Shown in pieces: positions 1-8,598 of a stretch of DNA of 64,000 nt. The stretch's first letter is position 1. Each line of letters starts with the position of its first letter. The notes beneath the pieces are model-generated. The model did not search any database and had not been told where the DNA came from. It saw only the letters and a list, made by a program, of their open reading frames with translations. The stretch lies in contig OZ245876.1 in the NCBI GenBank assembly GCA_965229445.1, forward strand, positions 3,410,001-3,474,000, given 5' to 3'. The stretch is from Owenweeksia sp965229445. GTDB taxonomy: Bacteria; Bacteroidota; Bacteroidia; Flavobacteriales; Schleiferiaceae. Both the position numbers and the translations under genes were made by a program.

Positions 1-1
1 A

Positions 2-1135
2 AATCTCCACTTTGAGGATGCTCAAAAAAGCAAGGAGAAAATGGATATGGTGGATCGCTATCAGGTCAAGTCTACCGTGGTGCACTCCAAAATTACCGAT
101 GTAGATGTATTTTCGATACTGACCGATGCGGAATATGCTTACGTAAATTACTTTAAAATAATAGATGGTGCCATACTGCAATCTCACACTATAGAGCTGA
201 AGAAAAAGCTAGACGAAGCACCGGCAGAGTTGTTGGAAATGGCTATCCCGGAAATCCGCAGCTTATTTAAGTCTACCTCCAAAGAAATCTATCTTTCTCA
301 TGAGATAAACGTGGAGTTTCCCAATTTAAACGTTCATGTACCTCAAAGGGGTGATAAGAAGCATTTGGTTGATTTATCACTAAAAAATGCTCGCTACTTT
401 AGAATGGAGAAGCTTAAAAACATTCAAATTGTAGATCCTGACAGGCACGTGAAGCGCATCATGAATCAGATGAAGGAGGACTTGCGATTGCCCAGTGAGC
501 CAAGACATATTGAATGTTTTGACAATTCCAATATTCAAGGTAGCAACCCGGTGGCGGCATGTGTAGTTTTCAGAGATGGCAAACCAAGTAAGAAGGAATA
601 CCGTCACTTCAATATAAAGACGGTGGAAGGTCCGGATGATTTTGCCAGTATGGAAGAAGTTGTTTATAGAAGATACCGACGATTGCAAGAAGAAGGAGAG
701 GCTTTGCCGCAACTCATAGTTATTGATGGTGGAAAGGGTCAACTCAATGCAGGCCTGAAAGCGCTTGAAAAATTGGGATTGCGCGGTGAAATTGCCATTC
801 TTGGAATAGCTAAGCGATTGGAAGAGCTTTACTTTCCGGATGACCCCTACCCACTTTACCTGGATAAACGCTCAGAAACTCTGAAGGTTATCCAACGACT
901 GAGGGATGAAGCTCATCGTTTTGGCATCACCCACCATAGAAACCGACGCAGCAAGAGTGGTTTGAAATCAGAGCTTGAAGCCATTCCGGGAATAGGTTCT
1001 TCCAGCATTAAGCTATTGTTCAATAAATTTAAGTCTGTGAAAAAAATAAAGGATGCTTCTCCTGCAGATCTCAAAGAGGTGGTCGGTGAATCTCGGGCGA
1101 ACAAGATTATCCGCTATTTTGCAGATGAAAACTAA
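2..1135 (+). CDS. uvrC: UvrC, excinuclease ABC subunit C (C-terminal part, 5' end outside window)
   Basis: UvrC makes the two incisions around a DNA lesion in UvrABC nucleotide excision repair. The frame is already open at base 2, so the N-terminal GIY-YIG nuclease is cut off. What is visible starts in the UVR helix that contacts UvrB (FEDAQKSKEKMD), runs through the RNase H-like endonuclease domain with its acidic motifs CFDNSNIQG (Asp near fragment residue 174) and VIDGGKGQL (Asp near 242), and ends in a helix-hairpin-helix region (AIPGIGSSSIKLLFNKF). The downstream phospholipase gene begins inside its last codons, so the two are probably co-transcribed. Family assignment is secure; only the missing start is unknown. 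Confidence 0.96.
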   Translation, partial: NLHFEDAQKSKEKMDMVDRYQVKSTVVHSKITDVDVFSILTDAEYAYVNYFKIIDGAILQSHTIELKKKLDEAPAELLEMAIPEIRSLFKSTSKEIYLSHEINVEFPNLNVHVPQRGDKKHLVDLSLKNARYFRMEKLKNIQIVDPDRHVKRIMNQMKEDLRLPSEPRHIECFDNSNIQGSNPVAACVVFRDGKPSKKEYRHFNIKTVEGPDDFASMEEVVYRRYRRLQEEGEALPQLIVIDGGKGQLNAGLKALEKLGLRGEIAILGIAKRLEELYFPDDPYPLYLDKRSETLKVIQRLRDEAHRFGITHHRNRRSKSGLKSELEAIPGIGSSSIKLLFNKFKSVKKIKDASPADLKEVVGESRANKIIRYFADEN

Positions 1136-3344
1136 AACTAGAGGCTTGCGCTTAAGGTGTCTTTCTATTCTACTCTGTACCCTGTGGCTGTCATCTTCTC
1201 ATGCGCAGGCCACTCCCGATTCTGAGAATTTGCGGATTGGATTAGTATTTAGCGGTGGTGGAGCCAAATGTCTTTCTCAAATTGGTGTGCTTCAGATCAT
1301 GGATTCTCTTGGCATTCAAGTAGATTATATATCTGGAACCAGCATGGGAGCTATTATTGGCGGTATGTACGCCCTTGGTTATACCGGAAAAGAAATAGAA
1401 GCTTACTTCCGTAGAACTGATTGGGATGCCCTGCTTACTAATGATATTCCGAGAAATAGATTGGGTTATTTTGATCGCAAGGCCTCTGACCGATACCTGC
1501 TAAATTTTGATATCTATGATGGGAAGCCACATTTGCCACAGGCCTTGAACTACTCGCAATATATCTTAAAACAACTCAGTTTTCTAACGGTTCAGAGTTA
1601 CCAATATGAACAATTTTCCGATTTCCCAATCCCGTTCTTATGTGTTGCTACCAACCTTGAGACAGGAGATTTAAAGGTGTTTGAAGACGGTAGGTTGCTG
1701 GATGCTTTACGCGCCAGCTCAGCCTTTCCCTCCCTCTTCACTCCTTACGAGTTAGACAGTCAACTATACGTTGATGGCGGTATTATCAACAACTACCCCG
1801 TGCGACCATTGATTTCCAGAGGATTAAATTACATAATAGGCATTGATGTGCAGGATGTGCTGTACAAAAAGGATGAGTTGACTTCAATGGTTCAGATTCT
1901 GGAGCAAACTTCTTCCTTCATCAAGGCCGAAGCCAGTGAAAAGCAACTAAAGGCTACAGATCTGGTCATACAACCAGATATTGTGAACATTGGTATGACC
2001 AGCTTTGAACAATTCGACTACATCATTGAAACAGGCCGGCAAGTTGCCCGAAAGCATATCGATGAACTATTGGCCATTAAAAAACCCAACGATAAGCTCA
2101 CCCCTGGAGCTGCTTCTACACTACACGCGGCCTTGCCAATGCGCCATATCTATGTGGATAGCGTGGTAGTGATGGGCACGGATAAAACAACCAGGAGTTT
2201 TGTTGTGGGTAAAATGCGAATACGCGACCGGCACCAAATCACCATGGAACAACTGGATAAAGCCATGGATAGACTTTATGGTTCAAAATACTTCCAAAAC
2301 ATTGACTACTCCATAAGTCCCGCTGATACAGGCTTTAACCTGCTTGTCAATGTCAAAGAAACCAAAGCACTTTCCCAATTCAGAATCGGCTTAAATTACA
2401 ACGATGACTTTGATGCAGCCCTCTTATTGAATTACACAAAACGCAATCTATTTTTCAGGAATTCTCTGCTCACCTTTGATTTTGCAGCCAGTCAAAACCC
2501 ACGAATAAAACTTAACTATTTTGTTGACCGTGGCTTCATCCCGACCCTTGGCATCAAGTTCAGAGCCAATAGATTTGATCTAAGAATTTATCAGGATCTC
2601 AAGGCACTAACCGAGCTTAATTACACGGATTTTTCCTTAAATCTCTATTTTCAATCCACTATTCGGGATGCCCTGGCCGTTGGAGGTGGTGTACAAATTG
2701 AAGGCGTTGATATCTCTGAGTCACTGGATATTATTGGTTTGTCCAACACTTATCAAAACTATTTTAACTACTACGGCTTTCTGGATTTCGATTCTTTTGA
2801 CGACGGAAACTATCCTAAGTCTGGAAGCAGATTTAGCTTAAAGGGAAGAGTGATTAGTCGCCTTGAGCAAATCAACGAGGAATATGAACCTAGTTCAGTA
2901 TTTGATGCAACATTTAGCCAGGCCTTTCACCTGGGAAACCGGTTTTCTGCAAATGCCACCCTTTCCGGTGCCGGTACGGTTGGCCCGGGGTTTAATAATG
3001 ACTTTGCCTATAATATCTATTTGGGAAGTGCAGGACAATCTTACATTAACTATAGCTACCCTTTCATCGGTTATCGATTTATGGAGTTGGTAGGTAGAAA
3101 TGCGCTAACCGCCCGAGTTGACTTGTACTACGAGTTCATCAAACATCACTATGTAATATTCAAGGGAAATGTCGGCAAGTTGCAGCCGAGTTTTGGCGAA
3201 CTTTTCAGTTCAGAATTGTTGTTGGATGGGTATGGTGTGGCCTATAGTTTTGATAGTCCGGCAGGTCCATTGGAATTTACGGTAATGGGTAGTTCAAACC
3301 ACGGCAATGTATACACCTACCTATCACTGGGATTTTGGTTCTGA
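1125..3344 (+). CDS. Patatin-like phospholipase with C-terminal outer-membrane barrel
   Basis: Predicted exported lipid acyl hydrolase anchored in the outer membrane (739 aa). I take the ATG at 1125, which overlaps uvrC by 11 bp, because it starts a good signal peptide (to about SSSHAQA, residue 28). The patatin domain covers about residues 37-330: glycine-rich oxyanion loop SGGGAKC, nucleophile elbow GTSMG (Ser73) and the Asp of YVDGG (Asp217), giving the Ser-Asp dyad. Residues about 360-435 look like a POTRA domain, and the rest is a surface-antigen (Omp85-type) beta-barrel ending in an aromatic residue. This order matches PlpD-like patatin autotransporters. Patatins usually have GGGAKG; here the last Gly is Cys. 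Substrate is unknown. Confidence 0.88.
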   Translation: MKTKTRGLRLRCLSILLCTLWLSSSHAQATPDSENLRIGLVFSGGGAKCLSQIGVLQIMDSLGIQVDYISGTSMGAIIGGMYALGYTGKEIEAYFRRTDWDALLTNDIPRNRLGYFDRKASDRYLLNFDIYDGKPHLPQALNYSQYILKQLSFLTVQSYQYEQFSDFPIPFLCVATNLETGDLKVFEDGRLLDALRASSAFPSLFTPYELDSQLYVDGGIINNYPVRPLISRGLNYIIGIDVQDVLYKKDELTSMVQILEQTSSFIKAEASEKQLKATDLVIQPDIVNIGMTSFEQFDYIIETGRQVARKHIDELLAIKKPNDKLTPGAASTLHAALPMRHIYVDSVVVMGTDKTTRSFVVGKMRIRDRHQITMEQLDKAMDRLYGSKYFQNIDYSISPADTGFNLLVNVKETKALSQFRIGLNYNDDFDAALLLNYTKRNLFFRNSLLTFDFAASQNPRIKLNYFVDRGFIPTLGIKFRANRFDLRIYQDLKALTELNYTDFSLNLYFQSTIRDALAVGGGVQIEGVDISESLDIIGLSNTYQNYFNYYGFLDFDSFDDGNYPKSGSRFSLKGRVISRLEQINEEYEPSSVFDATFSQAFHLGNRFSANATLSGAGTVGPGFNNDFAYNIYLGSAGQSYINYSYPFIGYRFMELVGRNALTARVDLYYEFIKHHYVIFKGNVGKLQPSFGELFSSELLLDGYGVAYSFDSPAGPLEFTVMGSSNHGNVYTYLSLGFWF

Positions 3345-3388
3345 TTGGAGTATAGGAAGGATGAGATTAACTTGATAGAGACGAGGCT

Positions 3389-4063
3389 ATGCAGGATAAA
3401 ATATGGACCCTTGAAGATGTAAACCTGTTTAACGTGATGTGCCCTCACAAACTGGAAGAGTTTGGCCAAGGCGGTGAACATTTCAGAACGTATAAGAAGG
3501 GAGAAACTATTTACTTCACCGATGATCCTGCCACCACCATGTACCTTATTGCCAAAGGAAAGGTGCGATTGATTAATTACTCGGAAGATGGTGAAGAGGT
3601 AATTCGGTCGATTTTAAGTCGTGGCGAAATGTTTGGTGAATTGGCCATACTCGGTGAAGAAAATCGCTCTGAAATTGCGGAAGCTATGGATGAAGAAACC
3701 ATCGTTTGCCCGGTAAGAACCGATCAGGTATATGACCTCATGAAGGATAACAAGGAATTTACCTTTAAGATTTACAAATGGATCGGCATGAGGATGAAAA
3801 AAATGGAGCGTCGTATAGATAATTTGATCTTTAAAGATGTGCGTGGTCGTTTGATGGACTTTATCCGGGATCTGGCCATAGAAAAAGGAGAAAAGAAGGG
3901 TTCGGAAGTACATATTAAGCATCACTACACGCATAAGAATATTGCTCATCTCATTGGCACTTCAAGGCAAACGGTCACCACCACACTCAATGAGCTCCGT
4001 GCTGAAGGACTGATTGATTTTGATCGCAATCAAATTCAAATAAAGCAGTTAAGCGAGTTTTAG
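3389..4063 (+). CDS. Crp/Fnr-family transcriptional regulator
   Basis: A 224-aa one-component regulator. Residues about 15-125 form a cyclic-nucleotide-binding (cupin) domain with a phosphate-cassette-like stretch, GEMFGELAILGEENRSE; a long dimerisation helix follows, then a winged helix-turn-helix near residues 175-215 (KNIAHLIGTSRQTVTTTL). No Fnr-type N-terminal cysteine cluster is evident, so a [4Fe-4S] sensor is unlikely. The Glu and Arg-Ser of the cassette are compatible with nucleotide binding, but the ligand cannot be read from sequence. It lies 44 bp after the phospholipase gene on the same strand and may be read from the uvrC transcript. Target genes are unknown. Confidence 0.9.
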   Translation: MQDKIWTLEDVNLFNVMCPHKLEEFGQGGEHFRTYKKGETIYFTDDPATTMYLIAKGKVRLINYSEDGEEVIRSILSRGEMFGELAILGEENRSEIAEAMDEETIVCPVRTDQVYDLMKDNKEFTFKIYKWIGMRMKKMERRIDNLIFKDVRGRLMDFIRDLAIEKGEKKGSEVHIKHHYTHKNIAHLIGTSRQTVTTTLNELRAEGLIDFDRNQIQIKQLSEF

Positions 4064-4084
4064 AAGAAAGTTTTCGCCGTGAAT

Positions 4085-4116
4085 TTTGGCAGAATACAAA
4101 CGATCTCGTATTTTTG
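4085..4116 (+). promoter_or_regulatory. Bacteroidetes-type promoter of the TetR/Lol-like operon
   Basis: TTTG at 4085-4088, a 20-bp spacer, then TATTTTTG at 4109-4116, matching the Bacteroidetes primary sigma-factor consensus (TTTG near -33, TAnnTTTG near -7). Transcription would start about 4122, some 15 nt before the TetR start codon. The predicted TetR operator overlaps the last bases of the -7 box. Confidence 0.7.
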
Positions 4117-4133
4117 ACTGACCGTTTAGTCAA
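4114..4133. promoter_or_regulatory. Putative TetR operator (20-bp palindrome)
   Basis: TTGACTGACCGTTTAGTCAA is an imperfect palindrome (16 of 20 positions symmetric) with perfect 6-bp arms TTGACT/AGTCAA. The core resembles operators of other TetR-family repressors. It covers the end of the -7 box and the expected transcription start and stops three bases before the start codon of the adjacent tetR-like gene, so binding there should block initiation. Autorepression is inferred. Confidence 0.7.
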
Positions 4134-4136
4134 CAC

Positions 4137-4709
4137 ATGTCACCACGCACTAAAGAACAGAACCAACAAATTCAGGAAAAGACGCGTCGTCAGATACTCA
4201 TGGCGGCACTTGAGGCTTTCGCCAATCGCGGTTATACCCACACCAGTGTGAGTTACCTGGCACAACAGGCCGGTATATCCAAGGGCTTGATTTACCATTA
4301 TTTTGCCAGTAAGGAAGACGTATTACTCGGTATCTTCAATATGTTAATTGAGGAAGGCCAGCACATCATAGATGATTCCAACAGCACTGATGCCAGGGAT
4401 CAGTTGCGAAATACCATAGACCAATCCATTTCATTCATTGAGCAACAAACCGATATAATGCGATTTATGTACTCCCTGGCGCTACAACCCGAGGTGCTTA
4501 GCAGTTTGGAGGATGTGATGGAACGCGAACGAAAGAAAGCCATCGCACGCTTCAATAAAATCTTTGCCGCTCTGGGATATGAAGATCCTGAAAAGGAAGC
4601 ATTTTTTGCTGGCGCCATATTAGACGGTGCAGGCTTTGGCTTTATGGGTATGAAGAATTACCCCATGTCCCTGATTCGCGACAGGCTCTACGAATATTAC
4701 AAACTATGA
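4137..4709 (+). CDS. TetR-family transcriptional regulator
   Basis: A 190-aa repressor-type protein, first gene of an operon with an envelope ABC system. The N-terminal helix-turn-helix (residues about 17-62) is typical: the recognition region TSVSYLAQQAGISKG is followed by LIYHYFASKEDVL. The C-terminal part is helical and variable, as expected for a ligand-binding and dimerisation domain. The 3' end overlaps the next gene by 4 bp (ATGA), so they are translationally linked. A palindromic operator sits on its promoter, suggesting autorepression and control of the whole operon. The inducing ligand is unknown; a lipid or other envelope-active compound would fit the neighbours. Confidence 0.92.
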   Translation: MSPRTKEQNQQIQEKTRRQILMAALEAFANRGYTHTSVSYLAQQAGISKGLIYHYFASKEDVLLGIFNMLIEEGQHIIDDSNSTDARDQLRNTIDQSISFIEQQTDIMRFMYSLALQPEVLSSLEDVMERERKKAIARFNKIFAALGYEDPEKEAFFAGAILDGAGFGFMGMKNYPMSLIRDRLYEYYKL

Positions 4710-5446
4710 AAACTTCAAGCTTACTGTTCATTCTTCTCTTCCCGCTTATGCTCATCAGCCAATCGGCCAAAGAGATTGTAAAAAAATCCCACGAAAAACT
4801 TCAAGGTGCTAATACTACCGGAGAAATGACCATGAGTATTATTCGCCCTTCCTGGTCCAGAGACATCCGTATGAAAAACTGGAGCAAGGGTAGCGATTAT
4901 TCCATGATTTATATCACTCAGCCCGCGCGGGATAAGGGTACCGTATTTCTAAAACGCCAAAAGGAAATATACAACTGGGTTCCCAGTATTGAGCGTACAA
5001 TTAAACTTCCACCAAGCATGATGATGCAAAGCTGGATGGGTTCAGATTTCACGAATGATGATCTGGTGCAGGAATCTTCTATAGTGACGGACTATACCCA
5101 CCAATTAGATGGCGTGGAAATTATTGAAGGTCGTAAATGTTGGAAGATCATTCTCACGCCCAAGCCTGAAGCTGCCGTGGTTTGGGGCAAGTTGATAAGC
5201 TATATCAGTCAGGAAGAATATCTACAACTACGCACTGAGTTTTACGATGAGGATGGTGAATTGATCAATATAATGAAAGGTATGGAGGTAAAAGAAATTG
5301 GTGGTAGGATCCTGCCAACACGCTTAGAAATGATTCCGGTTAATGAAGAGGGACATAAAACCGTACTTCTTTATCACAGTCTGGAGTTTGAAGTGAACAC
5401 ACCTGAAAGCTTCTTCACCACCCAAAATATGAAAAGACTTCGCTAA
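4706..5446 (+). CDS. LolA-like outer-membrane lipoprotein-sorting protein (COG2834 type)
   Basis: A 246-aa periplasmic protein with a signal peptide (about residues 1-19, cleavage near LISQS). The mature part starts with AKEIVKKSHEKLQG and continues as beta-rich strands of the LolA/LolB-like fold, with features of the COG2834 group such as RDKGTVFLKR and YNWVPSIERTIKL. Classical LolA carries lipoproteins through the periplasm; this family is a diverged branch often found next to ABC permeases, and its cargo has not been established. It overlaps the TetR gene by 4 bp and is followed after 1 bp by the first permease. A carrier role between the ABC exporter and the outer-membrane barrel at 8599 is inferred. 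Confidence 0.82.
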   Translation: MKTSSLLFILLFPLMLISQSAKEIVKKSHEKLQGANTTGEMTMSIIRPSWSRDIRMKNWSKGSDYSMIYITQPARDKGTVFLKRQKEIYNWVPSIERTIKLPPSMMMQSWMGSDFTNDDLVQESSIVTDYTHQLDGVEIIEGRKCWKIILTPKPEAAVVWGKLISYISQEEYLQLRTEFYDEDGELINIMKGMEVKEIGGRILPTRLEMIPVNEEGHKTVLLYHSLEFEVNTPESFFTTQNMKRLR

Positions 5447-5447
5447 T

Positions 5448-6668
5448 ATGACGATCCGACTGGCCTGGAGAAATATTTGGCGCAACAAGCGTCGCAGTCT
5501 AATCACGGCAGCCTCGGTAAGCTTTGCGCTCTTCTTCGCGATTATCATGAGATCCATGCAGGAAGGCACTTATGACAATGTGTATGACAATGTCATCGGC
5601 AGCAGTACGGGTTATATTCAAATACATAAAAAAGGATATTGGGATGATCCCACTTTGGAGAATTCTATGGTTCTTGATGTAGACAGTTTAAAGAAGACCA
5701 TGGGTGTGGAGGGAATTGATGCTCTGGTGCCCAGATTGGAAAGTTTTAGTTTGCTCTCCAATGGGCCAAAAACCAAAGGCGCCCTGATCATGGGTGTGAA
5801 TCCCATGTTGGAAAGCAAATATTTCAGACTACGGGAAAACCTGATAGATGGAAGCTTATTTCAACAGGGTGAGGCTAGCCTGATCCTCACCTCGGGATTG
5901 GCTGATTACTTTAAACTAGGCGTTGGGGATACCATGGTGATGATCGGAAGCGGCTATCATGGCGTGAGCGCCAATGCCAAATACCTGGTTTCCGGAATTG
6001 TAAAGCTCAATTCTCCAGAATTAAACAAAAGACTAGCTTATTTGCCGATTCAAGAAGCACAGTATCTTTTTGGCGCTTACGGGCGGATCTCCTCCGTGTT
6101 GGTTGTGCCTGATGAAAGCGATGAATTTCCTGAAATAGCGATGGCCCTAAAAGATGAGCTAGATACCGGTGAAATCTTTGAGGTGATGACCTGGCGGGAA
6201 ATGTTGCCGGAATTAATTCAGGCCATGGAAGCTGATAGTGCCGGAGGAATCGTAATTCTATTTATCCTTTACCTGGTAATTGGCTTTGGTGTATTTGGCA
6301 CCATACTGATGCTGATCGCAGAAAGAGTGCCCGAATTTGGCATTCTGATTTCCATCGGTATGAACCGTGGCAAAATTGCCTTTATAACTTTCATGGAGAT
6401 ACTATTCCTGGGTATCCTGGGCGTATTGGCCGGATGGCTGTTGTCCTTACCCTTCACCTATTATTTCTACCAAAATCCCATTCGCCTCACCGGACGTATG
6501 GATGAAACCATGCAGGAATATGGTTTGGAGCCTCTTATGCCCTTTAGTATAGATCCAGGGATACCGCTGTCACATGGCATTGGGGTATTGATACTAACTG
6601 TGGTTCTCAGTAGCTACGCCATCTGGAAAATTTTCCAACTAAATCCTGTTGAAGCAGTTAGAACATGA
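5448..6668 (+). CDS. FtsX/MacB-type ABC transporter permease (first)
   Basis: A 406-aa inner-membrane permease of the LolCE/MacB type. It opens with the amphipathic start common in this family (RLAWRNIWRNKRRS), then TM1 (about 20-38), a periplasmic MacB-PCD domain (about 45-255) and three C-terminal TMs (about 265-290, 310-345, 370-395), ending LNPVEAVRT. Such permeases use ATP energy mechanically to move or extract lipids and lipoproteins on the periplasmic side. The stop overlaps the start of the second permease by 4 bp; the two share architecture and termini but are different in sequence, so they probably pair as a heterodimer like LolC/LolE. Confidence 0.9.
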   Translation: MTIRLAWRNIWRNKRRSLITAASVSFALFFAIIMRSMQEGTYDNVYDNVIGSSTGYIQIHKKGYWDDPTLENSMVLDVDSLKKTMGVEGIDALVPRLESFSLLSNGPKTKGALIMGVNPMLESKYFRLRENLIDGSLFQQGEASLILTSGLADYFKLGVGDTMVMIGSGYHGVSANAKYLVSGIVKLNSPELNKRLAYLPIQEAQYLFGAYGRISSVLVVPDESDEFPEIAMALKDELDTGEIFEVMTWREMLPELIQAMEADSAGGIVILFILYLVIGFGVFGTILMLIAERVPEFGILISIGMNRGKIAFITFMEILFLGILGVLAGWLLSLPFTYYFYQNPIRLTGRMDETMQEYGLEPLMPFSIDPGIPLSHGIGVLILTVVLSSYAIWKIFQLNPVEAVRT

Positions 6669-7885
6669 TGACATTAATCAAAATAGCCTGGCGAAACATC
6701 TGGCGCAACAGGATGCGAAGCATGGTCGTGATTGGCTCCATCATTATCGGTATCTGGGCCGGGATTTATGTGAGTGGCTTTAGTTATGGGTTGAATGTGC
6801 AACGAACAGAAACTGCAATCAATGAGAATTTGTCTCATATACAAATACATGCCTTAGCATGGAATCAGGATCCAAATATTGAGAATTGGCTACCAAAGGC
6901 CAGGCAAATAACGGCAGTTCTAAGCCAACATCGTGGAGTTAAAACATTTAGCACCCGCATACTTCTCAATGGCATGGTGGCTTCCGCTCATTATACCAGT
7001 GGTGTACAAATTTTGGGTATTGAACCTGATACCGAACAATCGCTTACCGGCTTGGGAGATAAGGTGGACACTGGAAACTACTTTGAAGGGAAGTCTCGCA
7101 ATTCGGTAATGATTGGCCAGGCCTTGGCGGAGAAGCTAAAAGTGCGACTTGGTTCGAAGGTAGTGCTCACCTTCACCAATGAAGCAGGCGATATTATTGC
7201 CGGAGCTTTCAAAGTAAAAAGCATTTACAGCACCCTTTCTTCTCAGCAAGAAAAAATGCAACTCTATGTGCAGCAGGAGGACCTTCTGAACCTCATCGGA
7301 AAAGAGGAAGGAGTGCATGAAGTGGCCATGCTTCTGAATGAGGATGTTGAGCTGGACAGCGTGGCGACAGCCTTACAATCGCAATTTCCGAATACCAAGG
7401 TAGAAACCTGGCGCGACCTTTCTCCAGAGTTGAGTTTTGCAGATGAATTGCTCACTAAAATGTTGTATATCATCATCGGCATTATTATGCTGGCCCTATG
7501 CTTCGGAATAATCAATACCATGATGATGGCAGTGCTGGAAAGGAGAAAAGAACTGGGGATGCTTATGGGAGTTGGCATGAGTAAAACACGTCTCTTCTTT
7601 ATGATTCTAATAGAAACCTTGATGCTGGCCTTATGCGGCGGTCCGTTGGGAATTCTCCTGGGATACCTGAGCATCACTCTCACCCAGGAAACCGGTCTGG
7701 ATTTAAGTATTTACGCTGATGGACTGCGATCATATGGCATAGATACAGTGATCTATCCCGCCGTAGATTCAAGCTTCTACTTCGGTACGGGTATGATGGT
7801 AATGGGAGTAACGCTTATTGCCGCAATCTGGCCTGCCAGAAGAGCCCTGAAGTTAAATCCTGTGGAAACGATCAGAACTATTTAA
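6665..7885 (+). CDS. FtsX/MacB-type ABC transporter permease (second)
   Basis: Also 406 aa, with the same layout as its neighbour: KIAWRNIWRNRMRS, TM1 at about 20-40, a periplasmic domain at about 45-260, three C-terminal TMs and the terminal LNPVETIRTI. Two adjacent non-identical permeases with one ATPase is the LolC-LolE-LolD arrangement; MacB would instead fuse the ATPase to the permease. It overlaps the first permease by 4 bp, and the ATPase gene starts 9 bp after its stop. The transported substrate is not visible in the sequence. Confidence 0.9.
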   Translation: MMTLIKIAWRNIWRNRMRSMVVIGSIIIGIWAGIYVSGFSYGLNVQRTETAINENLSHIQIHALAWNQDPNIENWLPKARQITAVLSQHRGVKTFSTRILLNGMVASAHYTSGVQILGIEPDTEQSLTGLGDKVDTGNYFEGKSRNSVMIGQALAEKLKVRLGSKVVLTFTNEAGDIIAGAFKVKSIYSTLSSQQEKMQLYVQQEDLLNLIGKEEGVHEVAMLLNEDVELDSVATALQSQFPNTKVETWRDLSPELSFADELLTKMLYIIIGIIMLALCFGIINTMMMAVLERRKELGMLMGVGMSKTRLFFMILIETLMLALCGGPLGILLGYLSITLTQETGLDLSIYADGLRSYGIDTVIYPAVDSSFYFGTGMMVMGVTLIAAIWPARRALKLNPVETIRTI

Positions 7886-7894
7886 AACAATACT

Positions 7895-8596
7895 ATGGCG
7901 GTTATTAAAACCAACAATCTGGAAAGAGCTTATCAGGATGGAGACAACCTCATTATGGCGGTAAATGGTATCAGCCTGGAAATTGGTAAAGGTGAGTTTA
8001 CGGCCATTGTAGGGCCTTCCGGGTCTGGAAAGACCACCTTGCTTAATATGATCGGGGGCCTGGACAAGCCTACTCGCGGAGAGGTGATTATAGATGGGCA
8101 ACACATTCAGGAACTTTCTGATAATGAGATGATCAACTTTCGTTTACGCCATATCGGGTTTGTTTTTCAAGCTTATAATTTGATTCCCGTGCTGACAGCT
8201 TATGAGAATGTTGAGTTTATTATGCTCTTGCAAGGGCGGGATAAAAACGAAAGAAATTCACGAACCAGGCAGTTACTCAAGGCAGTAGGATTGGAAGATC
8301 AAATGCATAAAAGGCCCAGTCATCTCAGCGGTGGTCAGCAGCAACGAGTGGCCGTGGCCAGGGCCTTGGCCTCCAGACCTGCCTTTATTCTGGCGGATGA
8401 ACCTACGGCAAATTTAGATAGTAGCTCTACGGCTAACCTGCTGGATATTATGTACCGCCTGAACCAGGAAGAGAACATGACCTTCGTTTTTGCGACCCAC
8501 GATCAGAGGGTTATTGACCGTGCTCGAAGAATCATTACCGTGGAAGATGGTAAGATCAAAAGTGATGAGCTAATTGGTAACTCAGCCGTTTCTTAA
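7895..8596 (+). CDS. ABC transporter ATP-binding protein, LolD/MacB-type
   Basis: A 233-aa cytoplasmic ATPase that powers the two preceding permeases. All motifs are intact: Walker A GPSGSGKTT (near residue 44), Q-loop FVFQAYNLIPVLTA, signature LSGGQQQR, Walker B FILADEPT, D-loop NLDS and switch histidine ATHD. The LTAYENVE segment after the Q-loop is typical of the LolD/MacB/FtsE group. It is third in the ABC part of the operon, and the outer-membrane protein gene begins 2 bp after its stop codon. Confidence 0.95.
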   Translation: MAVIKTNNLERAYQDGDNLIMAVNGISLEIGKGEFTAIVGPSGSGKTTLLNMIGGLDKPTRGEVIIDGQHIQELSDNEMINFRLRHIGFVFQAYNLIPVLTAYENVEFIMLLQGRDKNERNSRTRQLLKAVGLEDQMHKRPSHLSGGQQQRVAVARALASRPAFILADEPTANLDSSSTANLLDIMYRLNQEENMTFVFATHDQRVIDRARRIITVEDGKIKSDELIGNSAVS

Positions 8597-8598
8597 AA

